Below are positions 11,001 through 17,320 of a DNA stretch of 64,000 bases, in pieces. Every line of letters begins with the position of its first letter. Within the stretch, counting starts at the first letter, position 1. The notes under the pieces were generated by a model that was not told where the DNA came from, did no database searches, and was given only the letters and a program-made list of their open reading frames with translations. The stretch is taken from assembly GCA_013298955.1 (NCBI GenBank), contig JAAFJT010000002.1, positions 62,001 to 126,000 of the forward strand. The letters are read 5' to 3'. Source of the DNA: Chitinophagales bacterium (lineage in GTDB: Bacteria; Bacteroidota; Bacteroidia; Chitinophagales; Saprospiraceae). The position numbers and the translations under genes were made by a program.

Positions 11001-11438
11001 TTGCCCAAATACAATGTTAGCTGTGATACGTGTCTGAATGCGTTTGTAAAACCGTATCAAAAAACGATTTACACGGTAACGGTTCAAGACCCCAGAAATG
11101 GTTGTGTCAATAGCGATTCGATGACCGTTTTTGTCGAAAATAAAGGAGAAATCTTTGTTCCAAACAGTTTTTCACCGAATAATGATGGTTGGAATGACTA
11201 TTTCGCACCTTATGGCGGCAGAAATGTGAAACGCGTTATCAAAATGGCAATTTTTGCGAGAAACGGTTCCGAAATTTTCCGCGCTGAAAATATTGCATCG
11301 AATGATGAAAGTCAAGGTTGGGACGGCAAATTCAAAGGTTCAGATATGGCGGTTGGAACGTATATATATGTCATTGAAATAGAGTTTTTTGATGGAACGA
11401 CTAAGATTTTCACGGGCGATATTAATCTTTTGAGGTAG
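5073..11438 (+). CDS. Giant multidomain T9SS type B surface protein with CHAP amidase domain
   Basis: A 2121-residue protein. In order: signal peptide (1-20); domain shared with the 4318 protein (about 22-155); two fibronectin-III-like domains (about 165-345); BACON-like domain (about 350-432); InlB-like repeat (about 437-510); chitobiase-C-like domain (about 515-592; IHYTTDGSTPT); another FN3-like domain; CHAP amidase/peptidase domain (about 760-870) with Cys771 in GWQCTEYAF and His839 in ELGHVAIV; a further FN3-like domain; a long unassigned beta region; SprB-like repeats (about 1490-1985; VTVTDANNC); and a gliding-motility type B sorting domain (about 2025-2121; FSPNNDGWNDY). It is predicted to be a T9SS-exported adhesin able to cut peptidoglycan or peptide amide bonds. 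The CHAP domain in mid-protein, between adhesive modules, is unusual. Confidence 0.85.
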   Translation: MKKFILPILLIFSQLALIGQTTTTTYEIINFVSVCGTDVNCSIIGACTGVRHLYEGNNIKLTSASISGRTLNVAVSKCTSGSTFANDGAIGFRENTCDCFTNNLVMTPSTYSSGVTTFNVAGTLPTDFTTGDRTYYIMIDPENSTQFFRTGGVKVRATTTTSGGGGTVPAIPTITARTGTNTGEIDLDWNAVSGATYYHLYNENGVSVPNGSNLTGTSLTRTSLSGQHCYKLKACNAAGCSNLSNASCATARTNSGGGCTTPLTPTSLNAVTAASDGAITLSWSGTANSFDIEVDGNITETATSSPKMISGLIPGSRYCFRIRGNNGATCLSGWSSQDCADAGSNSGGGNTLTVNPTEISLPSTAGQQLSVNVDGNVTWEVTGACNWLTITLLNGYFTVSANSNNTAVSSRSCRLTVSGGNLTRTVDVTQDGATVTPTYTVSVTSGNGGTASVNGNNSAIFNAGVTATVIASPDAGYRFQGWYANGSLVSSNQSYPFTVNSDRDLEARFAQNVANTVQTPLISPSPQSFRNSVSVSISCSTSGATIHYTTDGSTPTINSNTYTNAFSVAVTTTVRAIGVKSSWSNSQIAETVFTKEGPIVLSNCDNCNRLTSSFTIPRQGAIHVSRRVTYQWEHELGRNIDYYRLMTYQNGQQVYSSSNIYNVTGQSVVQHTAPVLEYNTNYTWKVIAFASNGDQIGCFEKTFTTYAEPRIISDVACDPNDRHTDFGTALGSFNNVVIFKNGSCITKNNSLIYYPYGYHVSQYGYPYGWQCTEYAFRYYQQIYNMNVSGGNGRDYYKVTNTRQGFKQYKNGYTKVPPKAGDIISFDAFDKDGRINELGHVAIVREVTSNTVYLAQQNFGDNINAHLNYALSLTKDAHDNYHVKNILAGTLGWIRAEPTLIAPGDESSIETINTTTPIFQWEKHENIKGYTINIAQKNEATGCYTIINGGTVEIIGNNVGAATFPQLSPNTTYKWRVSAHFHNGASVVSRPNYFKVSNNPTGANSSSGNISQADRRSNFSVVALGSKLSGAMVSVKSDSDAEWQPIGNTDEAGILTFDLSNSFNLGDSLMIVSQTYPTIKMTIDNTILQNGRVCIPNLQNEILNGIIRPFISTVSHSNITTVPNINLKISATGMTGYYLGRIEGDSIVTYSNQDTIINVDNLEVGTNYLNFTIFNNTDTIFLHKQIFYVPDATLRQTIQIQNPYRTPIQLYVDDEFYKTLNGTENVVIMKGQSLLKFVGKGYKDKIVEIDSTISSIVLQMEGRTASNLNVNVNLNQNELQFVGGYTVLKSHTSAAVNVLRDRRNFANINLLPISETVQIIKNVANSDTLMLLSAIDEPKNYQLDSLYLLTTKVGGVYEKIFFQYFSNNYLFDTITQKLSCFGISTPNISFTLMQRQKPIRNATNLRVHQSETLTIALSDLFKDPDLLPNDMTYTPITNANFDFTIAGDSIRIRHKTCQTGNLTFRIRAEHDKLGVEDDFQIQVTPLTLTAVPTPVKCYHTATGKIFAQINSTQPLLYNYFWNNQIRIQNNDSIVKGNYLVTVTDANNCTITSSAFVTEPSDIVTAYNVVGTSCHVSNGNRLDGRATTTVTGGVGNYSYQWNQGQIVANPNNLRAGEHLLIVKDGNGCADSTRIIVPQPDSLKTTFISTIPENCDGRDGRTIISTIGGTPQYNYRWSNNETTYAPTGLARGANQVTVTDIRGCTQFAQVSIPFNDQLKIDTIRQTALPCFGDRTATATAITSGASNMTYVWSNGGRTAAISGLNVGAYTVTVTTPAGCSRTKSVTITQPTQLSIDSILKNSSPCIPKSGTAHAFVSGGVAPYRYDWSSGQALPIAVNLVSNNYVVTVTDANNCRTSQTVPMTVMPELLATTTTTMVRCFGEKNGSASVVNVSGGNGAPYRYSMDGTNFVAQSRFDSLSAGAYTMTIQDVNGCKSIRSAIVQQPAKIDVDLDNVVKILLGDSVQVFPRTTARPEFKVSILPKYNVSCDTCLNAFVKPYQKTIYTVTVQDPRNGCVNSDSMTVFVENKGEIFVPNSFSPNNDGWNDYFAPYGGRNVKRVIKMAIFARNGSEIFRAENIASNDESQGWDGKFKGSDMAVGTYIYVIEIEFFDGTTKIFTGDINLLR

Positions 11439-11482
11439 CTAAAACCTTATAACTATTTTTTCATAATTTCATAATTGGGTTG

Positions 11483-11500
11483 GGGAGTCGCAAGACTCCC
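11483..11500. terminator. GNRA-loop hairpin after the giant gene
   Basis: A 7-bp GC-rich stem, GGGAGTC / GACTCCC, closes a GCAA tetraloop, located 45 nt after the stop codon of the giant gene. There is no U-tract. It may be a terminator or an mRNA 3'-end stabiliser between the giant gene and the gene at 11541. Confidence 0.45.
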
Positions 11501-11540
11501 TAAACCTTGATTCGTTCACCCTTATTCCAAATATATTAAA

Positions 11541-14500
11541 ATGAAGTATTATATATTTTTATTTTTGCTTACCCTAACTTCACTTCATAAACTGGAAGCA
11601 CAAAATCCAGTTTGGCGAGCTTACGTGCAAAGTTTGAATAATTATCAAGAACCAGATGAAAATTTGTGCGATGTGATTCAAAATGGCTACATGGGCATCC
11701 CGCCAAATTTATCAAGTATTGGCTATTATTGGACAGCTTTTCAATTTTTAGATACATTTTGTATCACAAACGATTTCACTTTTGAAATCCGTTTAAAAAT
11801 CAATGCTTCAACAGGTGGAATTGAGGCGTATGACACAGGTATTGACCTCAAAGCGCAAGGCGGTAGCACAGGCTGTACGTTGATGGGTGTAGCTTGGGGA
11901 CAATCATACGCAAGTGTTACGGTCGCGGGTAATCAAGTGGCGGCGGGACAACCTTGGATGGTGATGAATTTAAGTGATTGGTCAGTTATTAAAATGGCGT
12001 TTAGAAACAATACGGTAACGTATTTTTATAATGGTACTCAGTTTTTTTCTGCACCGTACACAGGTAATATTTGCAACTTGAATGGATTAGGCTTCGGATT
12101 CAAAGGTTCTGCCTTGATAGATTGGATTTCTATCAAAGACGCAAGTGATAATTCTGTTTATTTTGAAGATTTTAATTCATGTACCAATTTTGCAAGACCG
12201 TCTCCATGTAATGCAGCGGCTTTAACGGTTTCTGCAAATACGGCTTGTGAAGGTGGTGATTTACGATTAACTTCTTCGATTCAAGGTTCATCGTATTCAT
12301 GGACAGGACCGAATGGATTTACTTCTACAAGTGCAAATCCTGTGATTCCAAACGTAACAACCTCAGCATCAGGTAATTATACATTAACAACAAATATTAA
12401 TGCTTGTCAAACCTTAACCAATTCTGTTGATGTCACCATTGCGCCGATGTCAACGAGGCACACCTCTGTCAATATTTGTGAAGGTCAAACGCACACGTTG
12501 CCGAATGGACAGCAAGTCAATACAAATGGTATTTATACCAACATCATAACGCCTTCAAATTCATGTGATTATGTATTGAAAACGAATTTAACGGTGACTC
12601 CGATGCCCATTAGAGATACATTGATTATGATTTGTCAAGGACAAAATTATACGTTGCCGAATGGACAGCAAGTCAATACAAATGGTATTTATACCAATAT
12701 CATAATGCCTTCAAATTCATGTGCTTATGTATTAAAAACGAATTTAACGCTGATTCCGATGCCCATTATAGATACAACGATTACGATTTGTCAAGGTCAA
12801 AATTATACGCGACCAAATGGTTTACAAGTAAATACGCAGAATGTTTATATAGATACGTTATTTCCGCCCAACAACTGTTATTTACTTCAACGCACGAATT
12901 TAATCGTCCGCCCTGCACCTCGTATTTTTCTCGGCAATGACACCACGCTTTGCACTGGCACGAATCATATTTTAAATCTATCTAATTGGAATGCCAACAT
13001 TCTTTGGAACGATGGCAGCACCAATCGAACCTTCAATGCACAACGTGCGGGTTCAATTAGCGTCATTGTAACCCATTTAGATGGTTGTGTATCAAAGGAT
13101 ACGATTCAAATTAATGAATCCGCCTATCCGATTGTGAACTTGGGCAATGATACGGCGGTCTGTAACGGTCAGTCGGTTCAACTTCGAGCGCAAAATGCAG
13201 GATGTCGTTACTTATGGAGTACAGGCGCGACGGGTCAAACCATTCAAGCAACACAAACAGGTAATCATTCCGTAACTGTAATCAATATTTTTGGATGTTC
13301 CAAATCGGATACCGTTCAAGTTACTGTTGCGCCGTTGATGACTTCAACGATGACGACCCTTTCGGAAATCACTTGCAACAATTTGTGCAATGGAAAAGCA
13401 AAAATAATTTATAACAATGCTTATGCGCCTGTTCAAATTGCATGGTCGAATGGGAATCGAACCCCAACGGCTGAAAATTTGTGTACAGGGCGTTATACAG
13501 CAACAATAACGGATTCATTAGGTTGCACGACTCAAAATCAGGTCAATATTGCGAATCCAGCCGCGATTCAAGCCTTGACGTTCGTGACTTCTAACTATAA
13601 TGGTGTGCCGATTAGCTGTAAAAGCAAAACAGACGGCACTGCAAAAGTCGTTTCGTCAGGCGGCACAGGCGCACATACGACCGAATGGTTGACCCAACCA
13701 CCACAAACGACCATCGTTGCAACAGGACTTGGCGCAGGCATAACACGCGTAGTCATAACCGACATCAATGGTTGTAAAGACACGGCGAGCATTCAACTCA
13801 CCGAACCCGATTCCATCACGGTATATATTGCCCCAATTCATCCGATTTGCGAGGGCAATTCCGATGGCAAAATTACTTTTAGCATGATTCGAGGCGGTAT
13901 TGCGCCTTACGCCCTTTCTATAAATGCCCAAAAGATTCCAAGCATAACCAGTGGTTATAATATATCAGGATTGAAAGCGGGTGTTTATCAAATGCGTGTT
14001 AATGATGTAAACAATTGTTTATCAACTACTTATGAAAAAAGTGTTTTAGCCGTTCCCAAATTGCAATTATTGGTTTCCAACGATACCGTTATCAATTTAG
14101 GCGACAGCACAACGATTTGGGTGCAAGTTACAAATCGTCAAAACGCACTCATCACTTATAAATGGTTGACAGCCAATACATTAAGTTGCGATACTTGTGC
14201 GACTACCTTTGCAAAACCGATTCATCCAACCGATTATCATGTCATTTGCAAAGATGACAATGGTTGTGCGAGTGAGAAAATCGTGCGTGTGAAGGTGAAT
14301 GCCGAAAATGTGGTCTTTATTCCAAACGCTTTTTCGCCGAATGGAGACGATACCAATGATAAATTAACAGTTTTTGGTTCAAAAGCGATAAAACAAGTTG
14401 TTGAATTTAAAATTTTTAATCGTTGGGGCAACTTGATTTATTCCGATGAAAATTTTCAGCCCAATGATAAAAATCATGGTTGGGACGGAAGATTCAATGG

Positions 14501-14600
14501 AAAAGAGCTGTCATTAGGTGTTTTTGTTTGGTATGCGACGATTGAATTAATTGACGGTTCTACGCGAACCATTTCAGGCGACACCACTATTCTAAAATAA
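11541..14600 (+). CDS. Large T9SS type B (gliding-motility-associated) surface protein
   Basis: A 1019-residue protein with a signal peptide (1-20). Residues about 22-225 resemble a concanavalin/LamG-like beta-sandwich with paired Cys. An Ig/PKD-like domain follows (about 228-305; YSWTGPNGFTS). Three repeats of about 50 residues come next, of which the first two are nearly identical (LPNGQQVNTNGIYTNII). Further Ig-like and SprB-like repeats follow (about 460-850). The C-terminus is a type B sorting domain (about 925-1019; FSPNGDDTNDK, FNRWGN) ending in TTILK. It is likely a T9SS-exported cell-surface adhesin, with the PorP/SprF gene 88 bp downstream as its probable outer-membrane partner. The ligand is unknown. 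Confidence 0.8.
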   Translation: MKYYIFLFLLTLTSLHKLEAQNPVWRAYVQSLNNYQEPDENLCDVIQNGYMGIPPNLSSIGYYWTAFQFLDTFCITNDFTFEIRLKINASTGGIEAYDTGIDLKAQGGSTGCTLMGVAWGQSYASVTVAGNQVAAGQPWMVMNLSDWSVIKMAFRNNTVTYFYNGTQFFSAPYTGNICNLNGLGFGFKGSALIDWISIKDASDNSVYFEDFNSCTNFARPSPCNAAALTVSANTACEGGDLRLTSSIQGSSYSWTGPNGFTSTSANPVIPNVTTSASGNYTLTTNINACQTLTNSVDVTIAPMSTRHTSVNICEGQTHTLPNGQQVNTNGIYTNIITPSNSCDYVLKTNLTVTPMPIRDTLIMICQGQNYTLPNGQQVNTNGIYTNIIMPSNSCAYVLKTNLTLIPMPIIDTTITICQGQNYTRPNGLQVNTQNVYIDTLFPPNNCYLLQRTNLIVRPAPRIFLGNDTTLCTGTNHILNLSNWNANILWNDGSTNRTFNAQRAGSISVIVTHLDGCVSKDTIQINESAYPIVNLGNDTAVCNGQSVQLRAQNAGCRYLWSTGATGQTIQATQTGNHSVTVINIFGCSKSDTVQVTVAPLMTSTMTTLSEITCNNLCNGKAKIIYNNAYAPVQIAWSNGNRTPTAENLCTGRYTATITDSLGCTTQNQVNIANPAAIQALTFVTSNYNGVPISCKSKTDGTAKVVSSGGTGAHTTEWLTQPPQTTIVATGLGAGITRVVITDINGCKDTASIQLTEPDSITVYIAPIHPICEGNSDGKITFSMIRGGIAPYALSINAQKIPSITSGYNISGLKAGVYQMRVNDVNNCLSTTYEKSVLAVPKLQLLVSNDTVINLGDSTTIWVQVTNRQNALITYKWLTANTLSCDTCATTFAKPIHPTDYHVICKDDNGCASEKIVRVKVNAENVVFIPNAFSPNGDDTNDKLTVFGSKAIKQVVEFKIFNRWGNLIYSDENFQPNDKNHGWDGRFNGKELSLGVFVWYATIELIDGSTRTISGDTTILK

Positions 14601-14688
14601 AAAAGATTTTGGATTTCATAATTTATTGATTATCAATTAATTCCGAAATCCGAAATCCACATTCCGAAATCATAAAACCATTTCAACA

Positions 14689-15726
14689 ATGAAAAAATGG
14701 ATACTTATCAGCCTCTTGCAAATCATCGCAATGGCTGTACAAAGTCAAGATGCGTCGTTTTCGCAATTTTATTTGAATCCAATGTCTGTGAATCCTGCGT
14801 TGACCGGCGCAATCAATGGTGCGCAACGATTTGGCATCAGCTATCGCAATCAATGGAGTCAGTTGTTGCGCGAGAATGCTTTTTCAACGTATCGTTTTGA
14901 TTATGATACGCGTTTTCACGTTAATGACGATTTTATTGGTGTTGGCGCGTCTGTTTTTACAGATAAAAGTGGTTCTTTGAATTTGCGCCAATCTGAAGTT
15001 CAAACGACGCTTTCTTATGGAAGACAAATCATGGGCAATCCGCGTAGTAAGCAGTATCAATATATTGTAGCAGCCTTTCAAGGCGGCATTGGGCAGCGAC
15101 AATTAAATTTGAATGCTTCCACTTGGGGCAGTCAAAGCAATAACGGTTCCTATGACCCCAATATGACAACACATGAAAATTTATTTGTCAATGATTTCAA
15201 TAACAAAATATATGCAGATGCGTCTTTGGGGTTGCTTTGGTACGGCGTTTTTAACAAAAATAACGTTTACGTTGGAACAGGTTATTTTCATTTGAATCAG
15301 CCGCGTCAATCCTTGACAAATAGTGGTAACAGTGTCATTGCGCGTCGTTTGGCAATACATGGTGGAGGCACGATTCAAATAGGAAGCGTATTGAGTTTAG
15401 TACCGCAAATCATTGTTCAATCACAGGCGAAAGCCTTTGAAATGAATCTTGGAACAGGTTTGAGAATGGCTTTTGACAAAAATAATACTATTTTTGCGCA
15501 AATTGGCTTGTGGAATCGCTTTGGCAATAGTATCAATAGTTCATTGAATTGGCAATCATTGATTATTGCTGCGAAAATAGATATGAATGATTGGGCATTT
15601 GCTGTTGCGTATGATATGAATGTTTCAATAATAGGCAATATTAGTCGTGCGGGTGGCTTAGAATTGAATATTTCGTACCTGTTACCTGCTGCCAAACGAA
15701 TCCGAAATCATTGTCCAACCTTTTAA
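14689..15726 (+). CDS. PorP/SprF family type IX secretion membrane protein
   Basis: A 345-residue protein with a signal peptide (residues 1-19; MAVQS cleavage region) and the family hallmark at the mature N-terminus (DASFSQFYLNPMSVNPALTG). The rest alternates as in an outer-membrane beta-barrel (family PF11751). PorP/SprF proteins pair with type B CTD cargo; SprF is needed for SprB surface display in Flavobacterium. Its position directly after the 1019-residue adhesin fits that role. A second paralogue lies at 58822. The C-terminus lacks the usual terminal aromatic and ends with a short Arg/His/Cys tail. A bidirectional terminator follows. Confidence 0.9.
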   Translation: MKKWILISLLQIIAMAVQSQDASFSQFYLNPMSVNPALTGAINGAQRFGISYRNQWSQLLRENAFSTYRFDYDTRFHVNDDFIGVGASVFTDKSGSLNLRQSEVQTTLSYGRQIMGNPRSKQYQYIVAAFQGGIGQRQLNLNASTWGSQSNNGSYDPNMTTHENLFVNDFNNKIYADASLGLLWYGVFNKNNVYVGTGYFHLNQPRQSLTNSGNSVIARRLAIHGGGTIQIGSVLSLVPQIIVQSQAKAFEMNLGTGLRMAFDKNNTIFAQIGLWNRFGNSINSSLNWQSLIIAAKIDMNDWAFAVAYDMNVSIIGNISRAGGLELNISYLLPAAKRIRNHCPTF

Positions 15727-15738
15727 TTTATAAGTTAG

Positions 15739-15780
15739 AAGGCGCAATAGATTCCATTCTTTTGCGCCTTTTGAATTGAA
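15739..15780. terminator. Bidirectional intrinsic terminator
   Basis: The stem AAGGCGCAA (15739-15747) pairs with TTGCGCCTT (15772-15780), with a T-run on the right side and A-rich flanks. It sits exactly between the convergent PorP gene (ends 15726) and Uma2-like gene (ends 15783), so it can serve both. Confidence 0.75.
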
Positions 15781-15782
15781 AT

Positions 15783-16388
15783 TCAAATTTTATACCCTTT
15801 TTTCTGAATCATTTGCATCAAATTAAAGGTATGACCTTCCATAAGTTGCACATCTTTTGCCCAATCTCGAAGAATCCAATCTTGATTGGGTTCGGCAATT
15901 AAGATTTTTTTATCAGGCGTGAGGATCCACAAAACGCGCTCTACCCCAAAATCAAACAAGGCTTGTATTTTTTGGTGAATATAGGCAACATCCGAAATGT
16001 TATCTAACGCAATTGAAACATCCACTTCAATGACAATTTTAGGTGGAATATTGAAATAATGCTTATTTAATTCATAGGCAGTTGCTGCCGCAAGCGGATA
16101 TAATGCAATATCTGCGGATAAATTATTGCCTAATGAAATATGTAAACCCGCTTCATTCGTAGCGATTTCATATTCATTTTCATCAAGATTGCTGTAAAGA
16201 TAGCGCAACAAAAGAGAAATAATAATACTTTGTAAACTACTACATCCCATAATTTCTTCAATGGTTTTGGTTTGATTTAAAACATCTTGATAGCCTTTTC
16301 GGTATAAAATTTTTCCATTCAACTCTTCATAAATGAGTTGTTTGGGAATCGCAATAGGGATTCCATTGATGACTCCATGTGCATCCAT
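15783..16388 (-). CDS. Uma2-like (DUF820) restriction-endonuclease-fold protein
   Basis: I place the start at 16388 (MDAHGVINGIPIAI), giving 201 residues. The frame stays open to 16613, but a well-formed promoter (16451-16482) lies inside that extension. The body shows the PD-(D/E)XK-like pattern of Uma2 proteins: SADIALYP, then PPKIVIEVDVS, then HQKIQALFDFGVERVLWI. Uma2 proteins are abundant in cyanobacteria and some Bacteroidota and are thought to be nuclease-related, possibly linked to mobile DNA. Their biological role is not established. It is convergent with the PorP gene. Confidence 0.7.
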   Translation of the reverse strand: MDAHGVINGIPIAIPKQLIYEELNGKILYRKGYQDVLNQTKTIEEIMGCSSLQSIIISLLLRYLYSNLDENEYEIATNEAGLHISLGNNLSADIALYPLAAATAYELNKHYFNIPPKIVIEVDVSIALDNISDVAYIHQKIQALFDFGVERVLWILTPDKKILIAEPNQDWILRDWAKDVQLMEGHTFNLMQMIQKKGYKI

Positions 16389-16450
16389 GATATTGATTTT
16401 TTTAGAATTTAATAATATTTGTTTTGAATCATTGGTATCTTTAATAAAGA

Positions 16451-16482
16451 CAAATTTACGCTTTTGAACTGGAAAAAACAAA
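16451..16482 (-). promoter_or_regulatory. Bacteroidota promoter for the Uma2-like gene
   Basis: Read on the minus strand: -33 TTTG (16479-16482), a 20-nt spacer, then -7 TAAATTTG (16451-16458). Both boxes match the consensus at proper spacing. The predicted transcript starts near 16444, downstream of the far upstream ATG, which fixes the start codon at 16388. Confidence 0.65.
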
Positions 16483-16749
16483 GATTTTAACAAAAATAAT
16501 TCAGCACGATTCATGGTTTTAGTGAATGAAGAAATAATGGAGCGTATTTTGACGTTTTGAAATCGCAAACGACAATAATATGGCATGCCGAGCATCCGCT
16601 TTTTTTGAATCATTCAACCCATCTAAACCAGATGAAGAGCTTTCTTAACCAAAATTCCCTAATTTTTGATTCTAACAAACATACTGCATAACTTGACTGA
16701 ATTAAATAAACTTTTTTCTCAAAAATTTATTTAGTTTGCGGAAAGTTCT

Positions 16750-16757
16750 TAATTTTG
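16750..16757 (+). promoter_or_regulatory. Putative -7 box (TAATTTTG) for the DUF3291 gene
   Basis: A TAnnTTTG match lies 37 nt before the ATG at 16794. The predicted transcription start (about 16764) abuts an 18-bp perfect palindrome. No correctly spaced -33 box is visible. Confidence 0.4.
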
Positions 16758-16764
16758 TCCAAGA

Positions 16765-16782
16765 TTAGCGAATATTCGCTAA
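16765..16782. promoter_or_regulatory. 18-bp perfect palindrome at the predicted transcription start
   Basis: TTAGCGAATATTCGCTAA is a perfect 18-bp dyad with no spacer, beginning at about +1 of the predicted promoter. Its place and symmetry suit a dimeric repressor operator. In RNA it could only form a tight hairpin with poor loop geometry, so a DNA site is more likely. Confidence 0.5.
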
Positions 16783-16793
16783 AAAAATTCAAG

Positions 16794-17243
16794 ATGATGG
16801 ATAAGCAATTATTTCATATAGCCCAAGTCAATGTGGCGCGTTACATTGCGCCGCCCGGAGACCCGATTTTGGATGATTTTGTCGCTCAAATCGAAGCAAT
16901 CAATGCTTTAGCAGAAACAAGTCCTGGATTTGTATGGCGTTTAAAGTCGGAATACGATAATGATGCCCTTTCCTTGCGCCCTTTTGACGATGAACGGATT
17001 TTAGTGAACCTGTCGGTTTGGGAAGATGTGGATAGTTTAAAACATTATGTGTATAAAACGGCTCATGCGGCGGTCATGCGAGACCGCAAAAAATGGTTTG
17101 AACGCATGCAAGAGCCTTCTATGGCAATTTGGTATATTCCAAAAGGAACGATTCCAACGATAGCAGATATGAAAATTCGTTTGGCGCACATTCAGCAAGA
17201 GGGCACAAGTGAATTTGCATTTGATTTTAAAAATTTATTTTAA
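16794..17243 (+). CDS. DUF3291 domain-containing protein
   Basis: The start is the ATG at 16794 (or 16797, MDKQLFHIAQVNVAR); an in-frame TTG at 16755 lies within the promoter and is rejected. The product has about 149 residues. It matches DUF3291, which resembles antibiotic-biosynthesis-monooxygenase-like ferredoxin folds: an early HIAQVN strand, PGFVWRLKSE, LVNLSVWED and HAAVMRDRKKWFE. The family is linked by similarity to small heme- or quinone-type monooxygenases, but no reaction is established. It has no signal peptide and appears monocistronic, with a strong hairpin after the stop codon. Confidence 0.8.
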   Translation: MMDKQLFHIAQVNVARYIAPPGDPILDDFVAQIEAINALAETSPGFVWRLKSEYDNDALSLRPFDDERILVNLSVWEDVDSLKHYVYKTAHAAVMRDRKKWFERMQEPSMAIWYIPKGTIPTIADMKIRLAHIQQEGTSEFAFDFKNLF

Positions 17244-17288
17244 TTTCATACCAAAATCATCCGAATCAAGGATGCTTTTGGTATGAAA
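17244..17288 (+). terminator. Intrinsic terminator after the DUF3291 gene
   Basis: The outer stem TTTCATACCAAAA (17244-17256) pairs perfectly with 17276-17288. The inner stem CATCC (17258-17262) pairs with GGATG (17270-17274). A run of A/T follows. Confidence 0.65.
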
Positions 17289-17320
17289 AAAATTCCTATA
17301 TCATTTATAATCAACTTTTT

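Noticed and set aside
12632-12940. Alternative frame of 102 codons inside the 1019-residue gene
   Set aside because: It is generated by the DNA repeats of the main gene and has no independent start context or motif.
16389-16613. N-terminal extension of the Uma2-like protein
   Set aside because: A complete promoter (TTTG, 20 nt, TAAATTTG) lies inside it, and the family-like sequence begins at 16388.
16755-16793. Upstream TTG start for the DUF3291 gene
   Set aside because: It overlaps the -7 box and the dyad; DUF3291 similarity begins at MDKQLFH.
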